NCBI RefSeq assembly: GCF_003432075.1
Contig: NZ_QWBU01000007.1
Coordinates: 1-64,000 of the forward strand
Length of the DNA: 64,000 bases
Direction of reading: 5' to 3'
Origin: Shinella sp. WSJ-2
Lineage (GTDB): Bacteria > Pseudomonadota > Alphaproteobacteria > Rhizobiales > Rhizobiaceae
Below the pieces are notes generated by a model. That model was not told where the DNA came from and searched no databases. It saw nothing but the letters and a program-made list of their open reading frames with translations. This document shows, one piece after another, positions 1 through 7,315 of this stretch. How positions within the stretch are numbered: the stretch's first letter is position 1; every line of letters starts with the position of its first letter. A program made the position numbers and the translations under genes.

Positions 1-72
1 GCTCATGAGCCCAAAACGACGAAGGAGAAAAGGAAGAGCTTGACCGCAACCACCGACCCGAACGACATCTAA
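1..72 (+). CDS. 3' end of an ORF cut by the window edge, probably IS-encoded
   Basis: The frame is open from base 1 to a TAA at 70-72 and encodes a Lys/Thr-rich tail (EPKTTKEKRKSLTATT...). It stops five bases before a pair of 22-bp repeats that look like the end of an IS21-family element, so it is probably the C-terminus of the last gene of that element (IstB-like helper ATPase). The fragment is too short to assign from its own sequence. Confidence 0.3.
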   Translation, partial: AHEPKTTKEKRKSLTATTDPNDI

Positions 73-76
73 TAGG

Positions 77-122
77 CGGGTCAATTCTCGGTGGAAATGC
101 CGGGTCAGTTCTCAGTGGCAAT
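77..122. repeat. pair of 22-bp direct repeats at the IS end
   Basis: The copies at 77-98 and 101-122 match at 19 of 22 positions and are offset by 24 bp. They are probably transposase-binding terminal repeats. Confidence 0.6.
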
Positions 123-180
123 CAACATCGACTCCAATAGGAGCCAACAGATGCAGCCGAAACGTCATTAGGAAAGAAAT

Positions 181-212
181 TAGGAGCCGGCTCAATCAAG
201 AACCGACTCCTT
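181..212 (-). terminator. hairpin downstream of tRNA-Asn
   Basis: Arms AGGAGCCGGCTC and GAACCGACTCCT pair with two mismatches or wobbles. Read on the minus strand they are followed by an AATTTCTTT tract. The site lies about 30 bases beyond the 3' end of the minus-strand tRNA-Asn and could terminate its transcript. Confidence 0.4.
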
Positions 213-242
213 CAATGTAATCAGCACTCTAGCTGAAGAAAC

Positions 243-317
243 TGGCTCCCCGGGCCGGATTCGAACCGGCGACCTGTCGATTAACAGTCGAATGCTCTAC
301 CGCTGAGCTACCAGGGA
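243..317 (-). tRNA. tRNA-Asn (GTT)
   Basis: The reverse complement folds as a 75-nt tRNA including an encoded CCA. Acceptor TCCCTGG pairs with CCGGGGA (one T.G wobble), the anticodon loop reads CTGTTAA giving GTT, and the T-arm has the GGTTCGAATCC consensus. It marks the left side of an accessory-looking stretch whose right side is tRNA-Cys near 7.1 kb. Confidence 0.97.
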
Positions 318-501
318 TCATCCGCTTGCTGCTGTTTCCAGTCGCTCGCTGCGGAGTGAGCGCGTAATACAAATGCTGGATCGATTTGCCAAGCGCTTTT
401 TGACAAAAAAATGCGCCAGACTTGATTGATTGTGGACAAGTCTCCAACTGGAAGCAAGACGATGCCCGGAAAACCGGGACTTGCAGCGAAATGAGCAATA
501 T

Positions 502-786
502 ATGGCGACGAAAAAAAACGATATGAAATTCGGTATCGACCCCCGCACTCGAGAGATCGTCGTCGGCTCTTTTCGTTTGAAGCTGCCGGAATCGCGCTGG
601 TTACGCACGCTGATCGGCGTGCTGCTGGTCTTCGGGGGCCTACTGGGCTTTCTGCCGGTGCTCGGCTTCTGGATGGTGCCGCTCGGCCTTCTCGTGCTGT
701 CACACGATTCCCACTTCGTGCGGCGCCAGCGCCGCCGCCTCGCCGTCTGGTGGGCGAGCCGCAAAGCGCGCCGCAGCGCGCGTTAA
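502..786 (+). CDS. small inner-membrane protein, PGPGW-like
   Basis: A 94-residue protein starting MATKKNDMKF; the longer upstream start (430) would add an unlikely Cys/Arg-rich leader. A short soluble N-terminus with a LKLPESRW segment precedes two hydrophobic helices at about 35-70, separated by a short turn (GFLPVLGFWMVPLG). A strongly basic tail (RRQRRRLAVWWASRKARR) follows and probably faces the cytoplasm. The layout resembles the PGPGW family of putative membrane proteins, but the diagnostic PGPGW string itself is absent. Function is unknown, and the Shine-Dalgarno sequence is weak. Confidence 0.7.
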   Translation: MATKKNDMKFGIDPRTREIVVGSFRLKLPESRWLRTLIGVLLVFGGLLGFLPVLGFWMVPLGLLVLSHDSHFVRRQRRRLAVWWASRKARRSAR

Positions 787-849
787 TCCTCCTTGCACCG
801 CTTCTGATGTCCTGATCTAACGCGATGGATATCTGTCGAGGGGAAGCAT

Positions 850-1326
850 ATGGAGTTGCTGGTGAAAGGGGCCGTAATCGGCTTTGGCGCGACGGTGCTG
901 ATGGATCTCTGGGCCGCCTTGCTCTGGAAGGCATTCCGACAGTCAAGGCCGAACTGGGCGCCGGTTGGCCGCTGGGTCTGGCATTTGAAGAACGGCACTG
1001 TCTTCCATGACAATATAGCCGCTGCAGAACCCTATGCACAGGAGCAGGTGCTCGGCTGGATCTTCCACTATGCGGTAGGTATTCTCTACGGCATCATTCT
1101 CGCCCTGTTTGCCGGAGCCCCCTGGTTCGCCGCGCCGACCTTTCTGCCGGCCTGGATTGTCGGCATCGTCACCGTCGGTGCGGGATGGTTCCTGCTGCAG
1201 CCGGGGCTCGGCATCGGTTTTGCGGCCTCGAAGCTCCCCAATGCCAATGCGGTGCGCATTCTCAATTTGGTGTCCCATACCGTCTTTGCGCTGGGCCTCT
1301 ACGGAACGGCTCTTCTCATCCGTTGA
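850..1326 (+). CDS. DUF2938-type membrane protein
   Basis: A 158-residue, mostly hydrophobic protein with about four membrane helices (near 5-25, 75-95, 97-120 and 138-157). A polar loop containing APVGRWVWHLKNGTVFHD lies between helices 1 and 2. This layout and the loop match the DUF2938 family, whose function is not known. The start is supported by GAGGGGAAG 4-12 bases upstream of the ATG. The gene runs toward the RcnB-like gene on the other strand, with a shared hairpin between them. Confidence 0.75.
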   Translation: MELLVKGAVIGFGATVLMDLWAALLWKAFRQSRPNWAPVGRWVWHLKNGTVFHDNIAAAEPYAQEQVLGWIFHYAVGILYGIILALFAGAPWFAAPTFLPAWIVGIVTVGAGWFLLQPGLGIGFAASKLPNANAVRILNLVSHTVFALGLYGTALLIR

Positions 1327-1330
1327 AAAG

Positions 1331-1365
1331 GCAACGCCACCGCAGAGATTCTGCGGTGGCGTTTC
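1331..1365. terminator. bidirectional terminator between convergent genes
   Basis: A near-perfect hairpin with arms AACGCCACCGCAG and CTGCGGTGGCGTT around a short AGATT loop. It is followed by TT on the plus side and preceded by AAAAGG, which gives CCTTTT on the minus side. It sits between the stop codons of the converging genes at 1326 and 1370. Confidence 0.75.
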
Positions 1366-1369
1366 CGGT

Positions 1370-1693
1370 TTAGCGGCCGGCGGCCACGCCGAGAATAAGA
1401 CCTGTCGCGACGCTCATCAGAAGGTAGGAGTTGTCCACCTTCACCCATTGCTGGCCGCGGGCGGGCTTGCGCAGGCCGTGGCGGTGGTAGTCGCGCACGG
1501 CCGGACGACCCCGCCAATCGGAGTAGCGCTCGCCCTTGCGCCAGTTATGGCGCTTGACGATCACCTTTTTCTTCGTGGTGTGGGTATAACCGGGCTTGCG
1601 GTCGTGGCCGTAGTGCTGCTGGGCCTGTGCCATCGGTGCGGCGGCAAAGGAGAGGGCAACGGCGGCGAGAAGGGTGCGGGTGAACAGTTTCAT
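1370..1693 (-). CDS. RcnB-like small periplasmic protein
   Basis: A 107-residue secreted protein. A clear Sec signal peptide (MKLFTRTLLAAVALSFAAAP, cleavage after about AQA at 24) is followed by a His/Lys-rich segment. The RcnB-type core then reads KGERYSDWRGRPAVRDYHRHGLRKPARGQQWVKVDNSYLL, and the C-terminus is hydrophobic (MSVATGLILGVAAGR). RcnB of E. coli is a periplasmic factor in nickel/cobalt homeostasis. In rhizobia many small RcnB-like proteins exist without an efflux gene beside them, as here, so a metal role is not established. Confidence 0.7.
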   Translation of the reverse strand: MKLFTRTLLAAVALSFAAAPMAQAQQHYGHDRKPGYTHTTKKKVIVKRHNWRKGERYSDWRGRPAVRDYHRHGLRKPARGQQWVKVDNSYLLMSVATGLILGVAAGR

Positions 1694-1834
1694 CAGTTTG
1701 TTCCTCGTGATACGAGAAACCTAGGCGCGGTGCGATGAACCAAAACTGAATGATATGATTACAATTCTGTAATGAAAGCAGGCGCTTATCTTGTGTTCAA
1801 CAGCGCCGCCGGCCCGCCCGCAGACGGTCTGCAC

Positions 1835-2098
1835 CTAGTGCGTGGAAGGAACGTCGTCCTCTTCCAGGAAGGAATGGATGCCATCGCGGGCCACCGTGGC
1901 CAGAAACTCGTCGAACGCTTCCCTGTCGGTCGCAAAGGGGGCGTCCCATTCGAACAAATCTTCGTTCTGCGTCACTACCTCCAGTCGCCAGTCCTGCTGG
2001 GTGCCGGCCGGACGGTAGATATCGACGAGAACGGTAATGTCATCCTCGGTAAATTCGCCGGAGAGTTCGGAATGCTCGAGCTTGGGTTTCTTCGCCAT
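1835..2098 (-). CDS. hypothetical 87-residue acidic protein
   Basis: The frame is open further upstream, but the likely start is the ATG at 2098 (MAKKPKLEHSELSGEF), where the sequence becomes well composed; the upstream part is Cys/His-rich and reads like non-coding DNA. The protein is acidic (theme EDDITVLVDIYRP...WRLEVV) and ends EEDDVPSTH, with no signal peptide or membrane segment. It may be a small alpha/beta protein of unknown function. It is the last gene of a minus-strand series beginning at 3194, with an 80-bp gap to the preceding gene. Confidence 0.6.
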   Translation of the reverse strand: MAKKPKLEHSELSGEFTEDDITVLVDIYRPAGTQQDWRLEVVTQNEDLFEWDAPFATDREAFDEFLATVARDGIHSFLEEDDVPSTH

Positions 2099-2178
2099 GG
2101 GTAATTCCGTTTGAAATGTCTGGTCCGGCATATGCGCATGACCACACGCATCCGCAAGGTGCGCTCTATGGCATCGGG

Positions 2179-2730
2179 TCAATTCCCGCGGATGCGGACA
2201 CACGCATCCCGCCATTGCATCAGCTTTTTCCCATCATCCTTTTGCGGCGCAAGCGAATAGGTCGTGCCGGCAATGGTGATCGTCGCGCCCTCGCTGGTCT
2301 CTTTGGAGAGCGTATCGAGCAACGGAGCCGTGTCATAGGTACCAAGACTGAGCATCCAGCCGCCGTCCATCTCATTGGCATCGACATGAATCATCGAGAA
2401 CGGCAGATCGATTTTCTTTGCGCCGGCGGAAAGCGGAACGTTCGCATAGGTCGCGCCGGAAGACGCCTTGTTGATCAGATCGACCGCCGTTGTCTCTACG
2501 GGGCCGCTGAGGATGTTGATTTGTAGAGGCGGCGTCTGGGCGGGATCGCAGACAAGACTGTAGGCCACGCATTCGGAGACTTCATCGCCAGCGCAGAGGC
2601 TGAAGGTAAGATGCGCCGCCGGCTGCTCATTATTTTCGTAGAAATAAGCATGGAATTCCTCGCTCCACGCCGGTGCTAGGCCGAAGAAGAATACGGTGAA
2701 AATACCGGCAAGACGCGATGTGAATCTCAT
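2179..2730 (-). CDS. secreted hypothetical protein
   Basis: A 183-residue protein with a signal peptide (MRFTSRLAGIFTVFFFGLAPAWS, cleavage about residue 23). The mature part has four or five Cys (LCAGDEVSECVAYSLVCDP...DACVRIRGN) that could form disulfides in the periplasm, and otherwise beta-strand-like sequence. The start is well supported by GGAGGG seven bases upstream. It follows the 79-residue gene by 60 bp in the same direction and may share its LexA-box promoter. No family was recognised. Confidence 0.72.
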   Translation of the reverse strand: MRFTSRLAGIFTVFFFGLAPAWSEEFHAYFYENNEQPAAHLTFSLCAGDEVSECVAYSLVCDPAQTPPLQINILSGPVETTAVDLINKASSGATYANVPLSAGAKKIDLPFSMIHVDANEMDGGWMLSLGTYDTAPLLDTLSKETSEGATITIAGTTYSLAPQKDDGKKLMQWRDACVRIRGN

Positions 2731-2790
2731 GAGACCCTCCTGTCGATGACGAGCCGCATGATGGCGCGACGGACGCTTTGTGCGCCGCGC

Positions 2791-3030
2791 TCAACCTGCC
2801 GGCCAGCCGAGTATTCGCATATCCACAGCGTTTGTCGACGGTTTGGTGGCGCAGGCCGGGCGGTCTTGCATGAAGCCGCGCGCCATCGCGATGGCGGCGA
2901 TGCGCAGGCGGTCCTCAACCGCGTCCCGTTCAGCCAGCACGGTGCGGATGGCCTCAATCGCATCCCAATCGTGGAGGGCCAGGACAGCCATGGCTTCGTC
3001 TTTCTCTCGCTCGTAAGAGTGTAGGATCAT
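2791..3030 (-). CDS. small hypothetical protein of the LexA-box gene pair
   Basis: A 79-residue protein (MILHSYEREKDEAMAVLALHD...) with a predicted helical middle (WDAIEAIRTVLAERDAVEDRLRIAAIAMA) and a C-terminus containing RPACATKPS. Its ATG overlaps the TGA of the upstream 55-residue gene (ATGA), a classic sign of translational coupling. A GGAG lies about 11 bases before the ATG. Plus-strand ORFs across the same bases are Arg/Ser-rich shadows. Function is unknown; the gene appears to be second in a transcription unit behind a LexA-type operator. Confidence 0.6.
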   Translation of the reverse strand: MILHSYEREKDEAMAVLALHDWDAIEAIRTVLAERDAVEDRLRIAAIAMARGFMQDRPACATKPSTNAVDMRILGWPAG

Positions 3031-3194
3031 TGCAGGCGCAACTCCAACTGCTTCTTGCTTTTAAGAACATAGAGTGGCCGAGGCGCGGCCTGCGTCTTCC
3101 GCAGGCGTTCCGCACGCTCCGCCGCGACTTTTTCTCGCCAGGCGCGGGATTCCGCGACCACAGCAAGGGCTCTTTCTATCGCGTCCATCTGCAT
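3027..3194 (-). CDS. 55-residue basic helical protein behind a LexA-type box
   Basis: This ORF starts at ATG 3194 and encodes a 55-residue protein beginning MQMDAIERALAVVAESRAWR and ending KSKKQLELRLQ. It is rich in Glu, Arg, Ala and Lys and probably one long amphipathic helix or coiled coil. AAAGGTGA lies just upstream of the ATG. Its stop codon overlaps the start of the next gene by four bases. The promoter region contains GAAC-N7-GAAC (minus strand), the alphaproteobacterial LexA-binding pattern, about 16 bases before the start. Function is unknown; inferred to be SOS-induced. Confidence 0.6.
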   Translation of the reverse strand: MQMDAIERALAVVAESRAWREKVAAERAERLRKTQAAPRPLYVLKSKKQLELRLQ

Positions 3195-3209
3195 GATCAC
3201 CTTTAATTT

Positions 3210-3224
3210 GTTCGCTTTATGTTC
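3210..3224 (-). promoter_or_regulatory. putative LexA (SOS) box GTTC-N7-GTTC
   Basis: The plus strand reads GTTCGCTTTATGTTC, an exact GTTC-N7-GTTC direct repeat, the operator recognised by LexA in Rhizobium and other alphaproteobacteria. On the minus strand a candidate -35 TTGACT (3246-3241) is followed, 17 bases on, by AACATA (3223-3218), so the box would overlap the -10 region of the promoter for the 55-residue gene. This is a sequence match only. Confidence 0.6.
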
Positions 3225-3565
3225 TATTTTTGGTGCGGAAAGTCAATCGAATTTTTGTGAAAAACTGGTGAGATCTGGAGAGGATTACACGTGACCGGGC
3301 CGAAAAGGTGCCTTGAAGGAGCACGCACTATGCTTGAGTCGTCGGCTTTCCCATCGAACTGCCTGTGATCACGTAGCCGGGTTGGCCACTGGCCGCAACG
3401 GACACGATCGGCTTGCCGTTCGTACCTGAGAGCACGCCCCTGACATCGAAAGTCACATGCAGCGCACTGATGGCACTTAAAAAGATGCGCGACGATCCGA
3501 TGGCCATCATCAGATGGCTTGCCAGCCTAGAAGCTAGCCAGGGAGGTGCGTGAGCAGCTAACCGC
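3225..3565. other. gene-poor stretch upstream of the LexA-box genes
   Basis: Apart from the promoter elements at 3241-3246, no convincing gene was found. The minus strand holds a 60-codon open frame (3328-3510, MMAIGSSRIFLSAISALHVT...) that continues open upstream without a clear start or ribosome site. It could be a gene remnant, but it matches nothing recognised. Confidence 0.4.
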
Positions 3566-4750
3566 CTATAAAATGAAATCGGTACCCTTCATGACTAGGC
3601 TAACGTCTAACGCAATCGAGAAGTCAGCTTTACCGTCCCCGTTGATGTCACCAGAGATGAACGTATCGCCGGATTTTATCTCGTAGCGCAACTCTCCAGC
3701 TGCCTTATGAAAAGCCTGCGTATCAATGAATTTGAAAGCTTGGTCGCCGCTTTTGACCGAGTTTGCATCGATAAGCTTTAGGTCAATTTTCTCAGCATCA
3801 GCGCGAGAGAAATCTTTGATTGTGTCACGGCCAACACTAGAGACTGTGCTTTCTTTGATACTTTTAAATACGAATGTATCCTTCTCGGATCCACCGGTAA
3901 GCGTGTCTTTTCCGAGCCCGCCATAAAGCGTGTCAACGCCAGTGCCCCCCAAAAGAGTATCATTCCCATCATCTCCCTGGAGTGCATCATTGCCCGCATC
4001 CCCGGAGAGTAAGTCGTTTCCTTTGCCGCCATAGAGCTTGTCATTGTCTGCCTCGCCTTGGAAAGTGTCATTGTCAATTCCTCCGCGAAGAAGGTCGTTG
4101 CCGGCACCACCAAAGATCGTACCCGAAAGCCGGCCGTCGACACCGTTATAGACATCGTTGCCTGCGTCGAGACTTATTGTCCCGATTATCTTGCCGGTGT
4201 TTGTTATCTCCTCTATTGAAGATGCTTGAAAGCTAGTTGAAATGATGGAGTAATTTCCACCCTTTATTATTCCAGAGTTGAATATTTCGAGTGTTTCAGC
4301 CGCATTGGTGCCATGCCATACAGCTCTATCTGTCGCTTCAATTCTACCAGAGTTTATGACTTCCGAGGTTGTGGCCTCGGATGAACCGTTCATATACACG
4401 CCACGGCCGGTCGACCAGATTTTCCCTTCGTTCTCGACAACGCTACTGTAGCCATAGATCCATACCGCAGCATCGCTATTGTTTGTAAAGCTTTTAAGGC
4501 TGCCAGTTTCTCCAATTACAACGTGATGCAGGCGGTCTGTGGCCGGATCAATACCCAAATTGATCGCGTACGTGGAAGAGGCCACAATGCCATCCACATA
4601 GACGGAGCGGCCCGTTCCACTTCCGACGATCGCAGTCGTGTCGGTGGAGGAAACAACTACATTTTCCGCAATATATGCGCTGTCGCTCGTACCAAGATTA
4701 ACCTGAACGCCGCTGCCATCCAAATTGGTAGTGATTGTCTTCAATGCCAT
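3566..4750 (-). CDS. RTX-type calcium-binding repeat protein, probable type I secretion substrate
   Basis: A 394-residue protein in three parts. Residues about 1-190 hold degenerate short beta repeats (VENEGKIWSTGRG, VINSGRIEATDRA, IFNSGIIKGGNYS) suggesting a beta-helix. Residues about 210-295 hold nonapeptide RTX repeats (GGAGNDLLRGG, GGKGNDLLSG, GGLGKDTLTGG) expected to bind Ca2+. The C-terminus (DTFVFKS...DTIKDFS...SGDTFISGDINGDGKADFSI...MKGTDFIL) is a serralysin-like secretion tail. There is no Sec signal, as expected for type I export. GGGGGAG precedes the ATG. Base composition is visibly AT-richer than neighbours, suggesting acquisition. No type I transporter genes are in the window. 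Confidence 0.88.
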   Translation of the reverse strand: MALKTITTNLDGSGVQVNLGTSDSAYIAENVVVSSTDTTAIVGSGTGRSVYVDGIVASSTYAINLGIDPATDRLHHVVIGETGSLKSFTNNSDAAVWIYGYSSVVENEGKIWSTGRGVYMNGSSEATTSEVINSGRIEATDRAVWHGTNAAETLEIFNSGIIKGGNYSIISTSFQASSIEEITNTGKIIGTISLDAGNDVYNGVDGRLSGTIFGGAGNDLLRGGIDNDTFQGEADNDKLYGGKGNDLLSGDAGNDALQGDDGNDTLLGGTGVDTLYGGLGKDTLTGGSEKDTFVFKSIKESTVSSVGRDTIKDFSRADAEKIDLKLIDANSVKSGDQAFKFIDTQAFHKAAGELRYEIKSGDTFISGDINGDGKADFSIALDVSLVMKGTDFIL

Positions 4751-5185
4751 GACAAACTCCCCCTTTTCTACGGTTAGATAGAATGACGTGCGAGGTCATT
4801 GCTATATTCTCATGAATGGCTGCTCAGGCGTGTTGGGACGGCGGTTTCTTGAATAAATTCGGGTAATTTGTTCTGATGGAGTTAGTATAGCGCTGGGTCC
4901 GGATCATCGCGCTGCGCCTGTTCGATCTGTGAGAGGATTCAGGCCGCTAGTTAAACGCGACGAGCAGTTTCCATCGGCGCACGGCCGGGGCGACGAGTTT
5001 GCCCGTGGTGGCGCGCCGGATTCGCGCCGGCGGCCGAAGGTGCCGGCAAGGGATATGTTCGTGGCCATTCCTCTTATCGATCGGCTGAAGGTGAAGTGCC
5101 GGAATTTTCACTGGCAAGTAGCCGTATCGCGATCGGACTTTTGTCGCGCCCGATCAGGCTCAGGCTTCTTCAGTTCGAAGGCGCG
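4751..5185. other. non-coding gap upstream of the RTX gene
   Basis: This 435-bp stretch has no convincing ORF; the plus-strand frame from 4929 is Arg/Ser/Cys-rich and overlaps the hydrolase gene. The first half is AT-rich and would hold the RTX gene promoter. The second half (about 4990-5180) is GC-rich and may be degraded coding DNA. Nothing specific was identified. Confidence 0.35.
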
Positions 5186-6202
5186 TCATTGTTGCCGCCG
5201 GCGCACCTTCGCCACCACTTCGTTGACAGCGTTGATTACCGCGTCGGGCCGCTCCAACTGCACGACGTGGCTTGAATCGCGCAATGTCTGGTGTGTGCTG
5301 TCTCGCGACCACGCCGCTTGTTCCTCTTGCATTTTAGCCCACGCATCTTCCCGGCGTTCGAATTGCTCTCGACTCATGCCAGCCGATGCTTGCTGATCTT
5401 TGGTGTAATCGCTCCATTTTTTGCCATGAGAGAGAACTGCCAGTGGACGGTCGTCCAGGTCGCGGAAGGTCCCTGCCTGCTGCAAGGTGGCAGGCATTGC
5501 AACAACCTCGTCAAGTGCAGCCTGCAACGATGGTATCTGATAAGCGGCAACCTCCGCAGCGACGTGGTCTGGCAACTCGGGAAGCTCCGGTGCGGGCAGG
5601 AGTAAGCGGGGCAGGCCAGTCCATGAGAGAGCTGCGATCGCTCGGAAGAGCAACGGTGCTGGATCGTCCTCAATTCCGGACGCCGCTTCGAGCCTTTTGA
5701 TCTGGTCCGGATGTGCGCTATCGACAAGCACGACGCCGACAACGTCAGTCGGATGCCGCTTGGTGTAGAGCATCACGATAGGGCCGCCAAGCGATGCTCC
5801 TACCATGACATAGGGACCACGTTCCTTCGCAACCTCAAGCGTTTTCTGCAAATCGGCAATGATCGCCTCGCCATCGCGTGGAAGTGGCCCCGGGTCGCTC
5901 CACATGAGGCCGGCACGATCATAGGCGCAAACGCGGGTTGTCTCCGAAACGGTCTGTACTATGGGATACCACAATGTCGATCCGCTCGTGTCCGCGCCGG
6001 CCTCCAGAATGACAGTCGGCCAACCGCTACCGTGGCAATCGATGTGTATGCGTCGGCCGCCGATCTCTGCGAGTTCACCGGGCGGAGGGAATTCTCTAGC
6101 GGAAATACGCCGGGCAATGGCCTCGTATACTGTTCCTGCGGCGAGCATGATTGAAACCGCCAGCGCCACGCCCATACCGGTAAGGCGTACAATGTTGCCC
6201 AT
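5186..6202 (-). CDS. alpha/beta hydrolase with N-terminal membrane anchor or signal
   Basis: A 338-residue protein from ATG 6202 (MGNIVRLTGMGVALAVSIML); the frame extends upstream, but the added 71 residues look non-coding. An N-terminal hydrophobic segment (about 6-24) is followed by the alpha/beta-hydrolase fold: oxyanion/early strand region GGRRIHIDCHGSGWPTVILEAG, nucleophile elbow MVGASLGGP (GxSxG serine) and a late DSSHVVQLERPD that supplies the catalytic His. A lid-like insertion sits between. The substrate is unknown. It stands alone, with convergent or unrelated genes on each side. Confidence 0.82.
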   Translation of the reverse strand: MGNIVRLTGMGVALAVSIMLAAGTVYEAIARRISAREFPPPGELAEIGGRRIHIDCHGSGWPTVILEAGADTSGSTLWYPIVQTVSETTRVCAYDRAGLMWSDPGPLPRDGEAIIADLQKTLEVAKERGPYVMVGASLGGPIVMLYTKRHPTDVVGVVLVDSAHPDQIKRLEAASGIEDDPAPLLFRAIAALSWTGLPRLLLPAPELPELPDHVAAEVAAYQIPSLQAALDEVVAMPATLQQAGTFRDLDDRPLAVLSHGKKWSDYTKDQQASAGMSREQFERREDAWAKMQEEQAAWSRDSTHQTLRDSSHVVQLERPDAVINAVNEVVAKVRRRQQ

Positions 6203-6519
6203 TCTCCAACAATCCCGTTGTTTCGTCAGATTCCCGTCCCGACTCACACTTCCGGTAATTGGTTTCCGGTGCGCCGCATAGAGCTGGTGATCTCGCCCCA
6301 ATGACAATTTCACGCCTATGGTCGAGGGAGTAAGCAGGGGAAAGAATGCCAAGAAATTATGACCTACTTCGCTTCCTCTGTGCAAAGCCGGAGTTTTCAC
6401 AAGTTGCACGGTCACAGCACATCTCTCTGTGTGTTCCTGTCACCAAGGTCACAACGTTTCATCCGGTAAGCCCAGTATCTGGCGTTGCAACAAATTATGT
6501 CCTCGAGGAAACGAGCCGC
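6203..6519. other. divergent promoter region
   Basis: This 317-bp gap lies between the minus-strand hydrolase and the plus-strand small gene at 6520. It contains AT-rich pieces near 6340-6360 and 6490-6500 but no clear operator, RNA or ORF beyond upstream extensions of the flanking frames. Confidence 0.35.
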
Positions 6520-6717
6520 ATGCAACCGCGACCGCAAATACTTTTCGATGTCGTCACAAAAACAGTCGCCATTTTATTCGAAGGCAACGTCATAACGTTG
6601 ATGGGACCGTACTCGTCGCGCACCAGCGCAATGACTGCCGCGATGGACGAGTGCGCAAAGCGCGGTTGGCTCGATGTCTCGCACCCCGCGCTGGCGGGCC
6701 AAACGCGCTTGGACTGA
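6520..6717 (+). CDS. hypothetical 65-residue protein
   Basis: The chosen start, ATG 6520, has GAGGAAACG about nine bases upstream; a longer frame begins at 6346 but looks non-coding. The protein (MQPRPQILFDVVTKTVAILF...GPYSSRTSAMTAAMDECAKRGWLDVSHP) reads as a beta hairpin followed by a helix. No domain was recognised. The stop is six bases before the next ORF, so the two may be cotranscribed. Confidence 0.5.
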   Translation: MQPRPQILFDVVTKTVAILFEGNVITLMGPYSSRTSAMTAAMDECAKRGWLDVSHPALAGQTRLD

Positions 6718-6723
6718 GAGACC

Positions 6724-6999
6724 ATGCACCGGAAAACAGCGGGTCTGACTTTAGCAATCTTTTTTCTGGGAACCGTACGGGCGGCGCTTGCAGGCTCGGT
6801 AAGCGGCGTCGTTGCTCAGGAACGTCAACGTCGAGGTTATCTATCAGACGTTCAATGTCGACCGTTTGCCGGGACGCTCTTCTCGCGTCAGCGCTTGGAC
6901 GGTCGGTTAGGCGTTCCACCTTCTGGCACATCCACGGCGGCGTTCAACTGGAACGGTGCGGCACGTTTTGGGTTTTTAACGGCAGCAGGACCGTTTTAG
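6724..6999 (+). CDS. doubtful secreted small protein, possibly frameshifted
   Basis: The first 25 codons look like a good signal peptide (MHRKTAGLTLAIFFLGTVRA, then ALAGS). After about residue 30 the composition turns Arg/Gln-rich and less protein-like. From about 6818 the next frame reads more naturally (LRNVNVEVIYQTFNVDRLPG...) up to a stop near 6911. The gene may therefore be broken by a one-base change, or only partly real. No family was recognised. Confidence 0.3.
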   Translation: MHRKTAGLTLAIFFLGTVRAALAGSVSGVVAQERQRRGYLSDVQCRPFAGTLFSRQRLDGRLGVPPSGTSTAAFNWNGAARFGFLTAAGPF

Positions 7000-7111
7000 G
7001 AACCGATTGCCACACGTAAATTGAGTGCGGCGGGACGGTAGAAGCCGAAACTGCCACACCTCCGAAATTCCGGTGTCGTCTCAGTATGTTGAAAACTTAA
7101 AGTGAAGGGGA

Positions 7112-7185
7112 TGGAGGCCTCGCCGAGAATCGAACTCGGGTGCAAGGATTTGCAGTCCTCTGCGTCACCACTCCGCCACGAGGCC
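7112..7185 (-). tRNA. tRNA-Cys (GCA)
   Basis: The reverse complement is a 74-nt tRNA with encoded CCA. Acceptor GGCCTCG pairs with CGAGGCC, the anticodon loop CTGCAAA gives GCA, and the T-arm is GTTCGATTC. It forms the right border of the accessory-looking 0.3-7.1 kb stretch. Confidence 0.97.
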
Positions 7186-7315
7186 ATCCGTTTGCTATAA
7201 AGCGTGTGGTGACGGGCGTTTAGAACGAATTCAGACAGGGTGCAAGAGGCTTTGCTGTCGATTGTAACGCTTTTTTGTGGGCAGGCGGCGCGCCCGTCAG
7301 GCGCGCCGTGCCGCA

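Larger units (their letters stand above)
1..127 (+). mobile_element. right end of a probable IS21-family insertion sequence (truncated by window)
   Basis: A C-terminal ORF fragment is followed by two near-identical 22-bp copies (77-98 and 101-122) beginning CGGGTCA and containing TTCTC.GTGG. The sequence then runs to ...CAACA at 127. Multiple terminal repeats and a terminal CA are typical of IS21-family elements (known for the family). The assignment to IS21 is by resemblance; the other end lies outside the window and no target duplication can be checked. Confidence 0.45.

Noticed and set aside
2746-3024. plus-strand 92-codon ORF opposite the 79-residue gene
   Set aside because: The minus-strand pair has a stop-start overlap, ribosome sites and a promoter; the plus-strand ORF has none.
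7278-7311. GC hairpin after exbD considered as a terminator
   Set aside because: No T-run follows on the minus strand, so support is too weak to annotate.
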